From assembly GCF_000003815.2 (NCBI RefSeq), contig NC_049982.1:33213494-33277493 (forward strand): DNA of 64,000 nucleotides, read 5' to 3'. The notes below the pieces were generated by a model that worked only from the letters and a program-made list of their open reading frames with translations, had not been told where the DNA came from and did not search any database. The translations under genes were made by a program, and so were the position numbers. Source of the stretch: Branchiostoma floridae. Its lineage: Eukaryota; Chordata; Leptocardii; Amphioxiformes; Branchiostomatidae. Below are positions 57,110-64,000 of this stretch, one piece after another (positions within the stretch are counted from its first letter, which is position 1; every line of letters starts with the position of its first letter).

Positions 57110-59849
57110 TCAGCCCTGGGTAGTCCCGATGTATTCTTCCATGGCCTTTTCAGCGTCTGCTTCAGCGTGGGCTAGATGCGGAAAAAAGGCATGGAATAAA
57201 TGAGTTAGCTGAACGCTTGATATTTTCACAGCCACAATATAAACTATCAAGTGCCTAATAAATATGTATATAAACTATAAAATAATAGTGTATATGAATA
57301 CTAATTGAAAGAATTGCTATTCTGTTGATATATAATGTTAGTAATACACTAGTATTCATATTGCTAGTCGAAAAGTGGGACCGCATGGCGCAATCGTCAG
57401 CGCGTTTGACTCTGGTCCAGAAGGTCCTGAGTTCAAACCCCGACGTGTCACCGATCTTGTGCCCTTGGGAAAGGCACTTTACACGACTTTCCTATATAGG
57501 CTACAAAAGTCTTCAGCAAATTGAAGTTGGTAGCCTCAAAAACGGAAGAAAACGATATCATGGTTCAGGCTATGTTGATCACCTTTTTCCTGGACTTCCT
57601 TGCGTATAACCGTGATGGCGTCCCAGATCTGCTGTGCAGTTTCTTCTCCGTAGGTTGCCGTCAGTAGTGCTTTCTCTGTAAAGAGGTGGTCACTTCATGT
57701 AAATGCCCCTTAGTCACGTTCTGTGCATGTTTTGTACATACGATTATGTTTTGACATCATATGTTGTCTATGTTATGTGCGTCTGTAATGCCTAGGTTAT
57801 GCCTAGGTTACACATAGCCGACTTTGGCTCCCGAACACTAGCCGACTCTTAGCCGACCCAAGTCGGCAGTAGTTCGGGAGTAGGCTGGTGTTCGGCTGTT
57901 CCATTTTTTTGCGCCGAACATGTCCCGAACATTCGGCTCTGAACGGCAACTCTGGAATGGGTCGGTTGGTGGTCGGCTGGTGGTCGGCACGGTCGGCTAG
58001 TGTTCGGTTGGTGTTCGGGAGTAAGTCAGCAGTCAAATTAAATCTTAACCACGCCATAAACATTGCTGATTTACTACCAGATTGTTTCCAACTTACCAAT
58101 GATTCACCCCAAGACCCTAGACAAATCTCTGCTAACTCATTCCCAAGCAAAAAGACTATTGCCAGAACGTAGACGAATCACTCCCGAACTTCACACGACC
58201 GACATCCAGCCAAACTGAGCAAAAAGACCCATAAATGCCGCACGGGAGCTATGGTCGATCTAATTTTGCTCTCTTGGCGAAGTTTACAAATAGACCAAAG
58301 GACATTCTTGATTAAAACCGAAAAGGTGCCCTCTTTTGAAAATCGCTGATTATGTCTATTTCAAGTCGAAAAAGGGTCGGCAATCGGTTGGGGATTAGTC
58401 AGGAGTGATTCGGCAGTCTGCGGCTAGAGGTCGGGATGGTTGGTGATAGGTTAGTTTAATAGTTAGCATTTGGGACATAGTCGGGAGTAAGTCATACTGA
58501 GATTGGTCACTATGGCTAAATAAAACAGAAATAGATAAAAAGAAGTTAATGAATAGTGACCAAAGAAGATAACTGTGCTGTCTTTTCGGCGGTGATCTTT
58601 TTGTTCGTGAATGATTACATAAAAATATGCTATGGATTCGTCCTATGCACTGACATGAAATGATGCTTAATATTCATATTATGGGTTTCATAAATGATGC
58701 GAAAGCTACATGCGAGTTGAGATAGTGATAAGTAGTACAGTTGCTAACCCGTGTCCTGTTCTTCAGGCGTCAGACGGAACAGCTTGGCGCCGTCCTTGTT
58801 GATCCTCCTCATGATCTTAGCGCCTGGAGAGAGCGACAAAATCAGCCAATATAAGGGCGATTATACCGGCTATATAGATACAGATACAGTATGAAGCAAA
58901 CCTTTCTATTTAGAAAATACCTCGCGGGTATGAGACAAGCCGATGGCGTGCGTCTGTCGGTCGTCCTGATAATTATATTAAAAATTCCCACAACTAAGAC
59001 ATCAAAATTTATTGAACTATGCCTGTTTTGCAAGGAGCGTTTTGTCTTGCCTGGTCCGAGGGCAAGAGGACATAGGCGGTTCATTATCATGACAGGGATG
59101 ATTTTTTTAAATACATTTTTACGTGAAACATACATTTGTATGCGCGACGCTCTGTTGACCATAAAATCGGCCAACTTTTCAGCGATCATGAAGTACGCCC
59201 AAACCTCGTCAAGAATGTGACAGAGGTATAAAGACGCCACTGAACGACTTTCTGAAAGCAATATGATTTCTTACTTTCGTCGAGTGGATCCTTTCCGTTC
59301 ACAACATCCTTCTCCAGCTTTTTGAGAGCATTCTTCTCATGGTAGTTCATCTGGAAATCACTTTGAACTTGTGCCTTCGCTGTAAAGACAGGATGTAGGT
59401 TTCAGCAGTCTCCACATAAGATACAAAATTAGACTCTTCAACACTGTTGGAATGATCCAATTTATCAACAATTAATGCTAGGTGAGGAACAACAACACAA
59501 GCGTGAATAGGGACGTAGGCAATACTAGCTTACCTTTTATCCGTGGGGTAACCTATATCCATTGTATTAAAAACAGGGCATTTAGGGCCGGCATTTAGGG
59601 TTATCAAGTGGTTTCAATACTTAGTAAAGTGTTACAATTTGATTCCACCGTCCGTCGACTTGATATCCTAAAACCATGTTCTTAAAACAAGGGAAATAGG
59701 TTCATGACTTCGCGAATAAAGGTACACCCGGTCTAAAACAAGAAACATCACCTGTATACCTTTTAACTCAGCCTCCATGATTTTTTCGCTCACATCAAAG
59801 AGTTGTTGAGCAAGGTTTGGTCCGAGGTTTCTACGGAATTCTTCCTTTA
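57110..59849 (-). CDS. Gene D: family member, 5' exons not found
   Basis: Five exons, phase 1 throughout: 59849-59760 (90 nt), 59379-59275 (105), 58823-58749 (75), 57675-57583 (93), 57171-57110 (terminal, TGA). They correspond to exons 4-7 of genes A-C plus a tail. Seen: VKEEFRRNLG-like start with LAQQLFDVSEKIM; NALKKLEKDVVNGKDPLDE; RRINKDGAKLFRLTPEEQD; KALLTATYGEETAQQIWDAI; tail HAEADAEKAMEEYIGTTQG. There is no FW-x-x-LG exon and no repeat tail. The signal exon and exons for the first two segments were not found up to the 61155 gap. The gene is either incomplete in the assembly, truncated, or too diverged upstream to see. The donor of the 75-nt exon (GTTAGC) is weak. Less acidic than its relatives; function unknown. 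Confidence 0.76.
57375..57500 (+). mobile_element. tRNA-derived SINE
   Basis: GGGACCGCATGGCGCAATCG resembles a tRNA start with A box (TGGCGCAATCGTCAGCGC). GGTCCTGAGTTCAAACCCCG supplies the B box. The tail TGTGCCCTTGGGAAAGGCAC matches the 27165 SINE. It lies in the last intron of gene D. Confidence 0.8.
57785..58500. mobile_element. TIR element, ACACATAGCC family
   Basis: The left end is AATGCCTAGGTTATGCCTAG then GTTACACATAGCCGACTTTG. The interior matches the 16511 copy (CGAACATTCGGCTCTGAACG, CGCTGATTATGTCTATTTCA, GATTCGGCAGTCTGCGGC). The right end is degraded. It lies in gene D between the 93-nt and 75-nt exons. Confidence 0.7.
59526..59730. mobile_element. MITE, TTATCCG family
   Basis: Relative of the 49744 element: TTACCTTTTATCCGTGGGGT and AACCTA on the left, CGCGAATAAAGGTACA on the right. 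Shared interior words are ACAATTTGATTCCACCGTCC and GTCGACTTGATA. It is located 30 bp upstream of the acceptor side of the 105-nt exon's neighbour, between gene D exons at 59379 and 59760. Confidence 0.7.
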
Positions 59850-60034
59850 CTAAAAGACAAAGAAACGTACACTACAATCGTCACAAAACGTCGTTGCATC
59901 AGCATTGTAAATCTATAGCTAGATATTCTTCCTGGAGTCCATTAACATTACAAAAACAATCAAATAACTTAAGTCAACATACGTGTGCATAAGCATAACA
60001 TGAGAAGAACTGAAAGAAAACTGAATGTAAAATA

Positions 60035-60126
60035 CAGTAGAAGCCATTTAATTGCACAACGGATTAACGCACACTGTTAATTGCACGGAATCCCAAATCC
60101 CAAACCGGTGCGGTCAAGCTAGATAC

Positions 60127-60179
<53 letters not shown>

Positions 60180-60640
60180 GTTTATTTGTATCACAGCCAA
60201 CTTGCGGCTCGAAAGCCGAATTATCAGGCTTGTTTACATTGTTCACCGTTACATAATTGCTATTCACAAAAACATTGTAACATAAACAATACACATAAGA
60301 CGTATAGCATGAATATTATAATGAATAAATATACGAATTACAATGTCTAAAATGCAGATGCGAGTACAATGGTCGAGTACAATGGCTAAAAGTCAAATTG
60401 AAATAGCATTAAAACTATTAAAAGTCTGATCGTAGCAAAACTGTTTGACTTGTCTTACAAAGTTAGTTAAAAACAGATTGTCCTGGTGGAGTATATACAT
60501 AGAATCTACAGTTCGTTCAATGATTTGATCATTGCCGGTATAGCGCTGGTTAAGTAGCGGTTACCTTCGCATTATTGCACCAGCAGGATAATTTCACGAA
60601 ATTCACTGGCAAATAGGCTGTGCAATTAACACTACACGAA
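60035..60640. mobile_element. Pogo-like MITE interrupted by an insertion
   Basis: The left part CAGTAGAAGCCATTTAATTG then CACAACGGATTAACGCACAC and the right part ACCAGCAGGATAATTTCACG, AAATTCACTGGCAAATAGGC match the 52202 element. Between them lies about 400 bp of foreign sequence starting with a (GA)n tract at 60129-60176. The right terminus is damaged. Confidence 0.65.
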
Positions 60641-61154
60641 AGCTCTTATTTCCGGGTGTTTCAAGGAACTTACACACCTGTGAAATTTTCTGTGTCCTGG
60701 CTGTGTACATGACTTTCCTGGTTTGGCGTGTAATGTCCTTGACATTTTCTTACATACCTGGACTCGCGCTTGTACCGGAATTTCTAGGACCCTTACACCA
60801 GACGTGTGGGGGAAATAGGCAGACAAAAGCCTGAAAGCGCCTAATCTCCAAGCAGAACTTGGCTCGCGGGGAATGTAGTTACCGTTTTTTTTACTGTTTT
60901 CCGGTCACTACTACCCCCGCAACCCAACGTATGTCTGGGAAATAAATAAGCAATACGGTTTACATTTTGCATAAAAACTTTTTTTGTACAAAAATCGATT
61001 TCAGCCTCCTTCGTGTGAGCAATGACGTTTTATCACGAAAAAACTCCTTGGTGTGAGAAAGAATGAAGCATAACATCATTGTATGGACTTGAATGTCGAG
61101 TGCTGGGACACTTGCATACCTGACACATACTACTAAATACCCTTTGTTTGAACN

Positions 61155-61496
61155 NNNNNNNNNNNNNNNNNNNNNNNNNNNNNNNNNNNNNNNNNNNNNN
61201 NNNNNNNNNNNNNNNNNNNNNNNNNNNNNNNNNNNNNNNNNNNNNNNNNNNNNNNNNNNNNNNNNNNNNNNNNNNNNNNNNNNNNNNNNNNNNNNNNNNN
61301 NNNNNNNNNNNNNNNNNNNNNNNNNNNNNNNNNNNNNNNNNNNNNNNNNNNNNNNNNNNNNNNNNNNNNNNNNNNNNNNNNNNNNNNNNNNNNNNNNNNN
61401 NNNNNNNNNNNNNNNNNNNNNNNNNNNNNNNNNNNNNNNNNNNNNNNNNNNNNNNNNNNNNNNNNNNNNNNNNNNNNNNNNNNNNNNNNNNNNNNN
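61155..61496. other. Assembly gap (342 N)
   Basis: Unresolved bases upstream of gene D, where its missing 5' exons could lie. Confidence 0.97.
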
Positions 61497-61732
61497 TAGC
61501 TTATTGACCCGTGCAATATTCTATGACTATGCATTTTCCGATGCCGCTAGTGGCATCTTACGGTAATTTTTCGAATATGTTTGTATTGGTACATTCATGG
61601 ATTCGCAAGCTACACATGTATAGAGAACAGCATTCATAATAATGATACATCTGGTGTGTTATTTGCAGCCAATAGGTACACAATATTTTTAGTACGTAAT
61701 GAGGTTGATTTACGTGTTGTTTTTGTAAGTGA

Positions 61733-62740
61733 CCCTGGAAAAATTACACCAGAAGACTGAATTTCTAACATTGGCTATAGAATATCGATTGTAGAATAGC
61801 CTATATCTTTTAGTAGAAAAAATACATTCGTAATAATTCTCTGCTGTCTTTTAGTAAATTTGCCAGTAGATTTATTTGTACATTTTTCCTAGAATTTTGT
61901 GAAGTTGTAAATTCCTTTGTCTAAATCAAAGCTCGGCTTGGGGCGCCATTTTGTAAGCACAGTAGAGTTGGAAAAATGACGCCAGAAAACTGAATTTCTA
62001 ACATTGGCTATAGAATATCGATTGTAGAATAGCCTATATCTTATAGTGAAAAAATACCTTCGTGATAATTTTCTACCGTCTTTTAGTAAATTTTTCAGTC
62101 CATCTATATGTACCCTTTTCCTAGAATTCTGTGAAGTTATAAATTCCTTTGTCTAAATCGAAGCTCGGCTTGGGGCGCCATTTTGTAAGCACAGTAGAGT
62201 TGGAAAAATGACGCCAGAAAACTGAATTTCTAACATTGGCTATAGAATATCGATTGTAGAATAGCCTATATCTTATAGTGAAAAAATACCTTCGTGATAA
62301 TTTTCTACCGTCTTTTAGTAAATTTTTCAGTCCATCTATATGTACCCTTTTCCTAGAATTCTGTGAAGTTATAAATTCCTTTGTCTAAATCGAAGCTCGG
62401 CTTGGGGCGCCATTTTGTAAGCACAGTAGAGTTGGAAAAATGACGCCAGAAAACTGAATTTCTAACATTGGCTATAGAATATCGATTGTAGAATAGCCTA
62501 TATCTTATAGTGAAAAAATACCTTCGTGGTAATTTTCTACCGTCTTTTAGTAAATTTTTCAGTCCATCTATATGTACCCTTTTCCTAGAATTCTGTGAAG
62601 TTATAAATTCCTTTGTCTAAATCGAAGCTCGGCTTGGGGCGCCATTTTGTAAGCACAGTAGAGTTGGAAAAATGACGCCAGAAAACTGAATTTCTAATAT
62701 TGGCTATAGAATAACGATTGTAGAATAAGCTATATCTTTC
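61733..62740 (+). repeat. 232-bp tandem repeat, about 4.3 copies
   Basis: GTTGGAAAAATGACGCCAGA starts at 61967, 62199, 62431 and 62663, exactly 232 bp apart; a diverged first copy begins near 61734. The middle copies are almost identical, the outer ones diverged. Each contains GGCTATAGAATATCGATTGT then AGAATAGCC, an inverted-arm motif, and CTTGGGGCGCCATTTTGTAA. Confidence 0.95.
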
Positions 62741-62744
62741 ACAG

Positions 62745-63160
62745 TCACAAGACTAAGGATTAGCTGCCATCAAGTTCATATTGAAACAGAAAGACATAAC
62801 TGCACCCCTCTGGAACTCAGACTATGCAAATATTGTAATTTAGATAAAATAGAGGACGGACGTCATCTTGTAGTGAGAGTGTAGATTATATACCGTAGAG
62901 AGAAATGAACCCAATGAACCCAATTTCCTTATTTCATACACCTCTAGAGAAGTTCTGTAGAAAATTCATATTCCTAATGCAACTAGACAAACCATCGATC
63001 ATAAATAATGTCTGCTCTTTTATCTCCACTATAACAGAAAAGCGAGGAGAAGTTGAATTCATTTAGCAATAGTATTTTGTATCTGTTAACTGTATCTTTT
63101 CAACCGATGTCTTGAAACATGCCTGGTGTGGCCAAAATGTGCAATTAAAGGTCTTCATTT
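62745..63160 (+). mobile_element. Degraded LINE 3' end
   Basis: Plus-strand copy of the element at 32465. It still reads [17 protein letters not shown] before in-frame stops. The 3' part matches (TGTCTGCTCTTTTATCTCCA, CTATAACAGAAAAGCG). It directly follows the 232-bp array. Confidence 0.8.
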
Positions 63161-63394
63161 AATATACTTGTATTTACAGTACATTGATGACAGTATATGA
63201 CAAGCCTAAATCGATAATTGTAGTCTTGACGATGATCACGTGAATATGATTGACGACCAATCCTATCTCACTCTCAATGAGATCAACCAATGAGAGCTGT
63301 GATCAGTAGTTTTACCGGTTAGTTTAAATCTGGCCGCGTCATAACGGCATAGGTTCCTCCCGACGCGAAGACAACACATCTTGTATCGTTGAGA

Positions 63395-63775
63395 ATGTCG
63401 TCAAACTTCACGTCTCGTAGATTCTATCAAAGTTCTCGCAACGGTAGAAACGACGACTCATCACGGACCGAAAACATGCCTCCGGCACGGTCTACGCCGC
63501 AGCGTTACGGAGTGTTGACCGACCACCGCACACCGCCGGGTTCACCAGCAGTGACAACCGAGAAGATTTATCGGGCCCTGATGAATCTCACCCGGGAAAT
63601 GCAGGAGGGTCGCCGGAAGCAGGCCGAAGAGAGGCAGTCCATGGAGGCAAAGAGTTCCGACCTGACAGAAGAAGTGTTTCATCTCCGCCAGCGTGTCGAA
63701 GAAACGACCCGGGACGACGAGGTTGCGCCTCCTACAGGAAAGCGCAGAAAAAAGGCGAAGTCCCCACAACTATCG
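63395..63775 (+). CDS. First coding exon of an unidentified gene
   Basis: ATG at 63395 opens 127 codons to a good donor (TCG|GTGAGATA at 63775/63776), phase 0. The gene continues outside the window. The N terminus is Ser/Arg/Asn-rich and disordered-looking (MSSNFTSRRFYQSSRNGRN). Residues of about 57-105 form a charged helix likely to coil (REMQEGRRKQAEERQSME; LTEEVFHLRQRVEETTRD). A basic cluster GKRRKKAKS near the end looks like a nuclear signal. The frame would run about 33 codons into the intron without splicing. No family was recognised. It may be a host gene or part of a mobile element's accessory protein; the disordered start plus coiled coil fits either. Confidence 0.6.
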
Positions 63776-64000
63776 GTGAGATATATATATTACATGTTTA
63801 CATATACGTCGTATGGTTTACGTCTCACGTACAGTCCTATCCTTAGCCGTATCTACAATGTCTTGTGTGTGTGAAGTGTGTGTTTATAACCCCTCTTTAC
63901 AGAATTTTTTTTCGTTCACATTAAAAAGGCTTGCTGAAACACCGCAAACTGTATTGTTTTGGGAAGATTTAAGCGTCTGTTTTCTCTTTGTTTGTTTAGT

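Noticed and set aside
57375-57450. Functional tRNA gene
   Set aside because: A- and B-box-like sequences are present, but the acceptor stem does not pair and the sequence continues into a SINE tail shared with 27165.
60685-60790. Possible exon 3 equivalent for gene D (IPVQARVQVCKKM)
   Set aside because: The best donor gives a 26-nt exon that is not phase 1-1, and a 75-nt exon of the family type cannot be drawn. The similarity is limited to a few residues.

Overview
The window looks like animal nuclear DNA, most probably a lancelet (Branchiostoma). The support is: compact multi-exon genes with GT-AG introns, very dense small inverted-repeat transposons (MITEs), non-LTR retrotransposon tails, tRNA-derived SINEs, long (GT)n/(CA)n tracts, and assembly gaps at 20283-20508, 38019-38811, 43541-43640 and 61155-61496. 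The species assignment is inference; nothing here is bacterial or viral.

The main content is a head-to-tail array on the minus strand of four related genes, here called A (26780..19792), B (41512..31569), C (52931..44465) and D (59849..57110, 5' end not found). A, B and C each start with a signal-peptide exon. They continue through a fixed series of small exons of 105, 75, 90, 105, 75 and 96 nt, then one or two 114-126 nt exons. Every internal junction is phase 1, so every internal exon can be skipped or duplicated without a frame change. Exons 2-3-4 and 5-6-7 are two copies of the same three-exon cassette, so each protein carries two tandem helical modules of about 90 residues followed by an acidic Phe-Trp/Leu-Gly module. 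I do not recognise the family. The predicted products are secreted, acidic and probably glycosylated.

The C-terminal tails differ completely between paralogs. A has a roughly 635-residue tail built of 33-bp coding repeats, many with an N-G-T sequon. C has a 700-codon exon with about 40 copies of a 30-bp repeat, a Thr/Ser/Asn-rich mucin-like stretch and an acidic end. B and D have short tails. The 30-bp repeats in C each contain a sequence resembling both an acceptor and a donor, in the one phase that keeps the frame.

Layout: 1-19 kb holds no recognised gene, mostly inverted-repeat elements and their fragments. 19.8-26.8 kb is gene A. 26.8-31 kb holds a SINE, a LINE fragment and a dispersed repeat with an internal ~248-bp tandem array. 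31.6-41.5 kb is gene B. 41.9-44.3 kb holds repeats and an internally deleted mariner element. 44.5-52.9 kb is gene C. 53-57 kb holds MITEs, two of them with clear target duplications, and a 33-bp minisatellite. 57.1-59.8 kb is gene D. 61.7-62.7 kb is a 232-bp tandem repeat. 63395-63775 is the first coding exon of an unrelated plus-strand gene that leaves the window.
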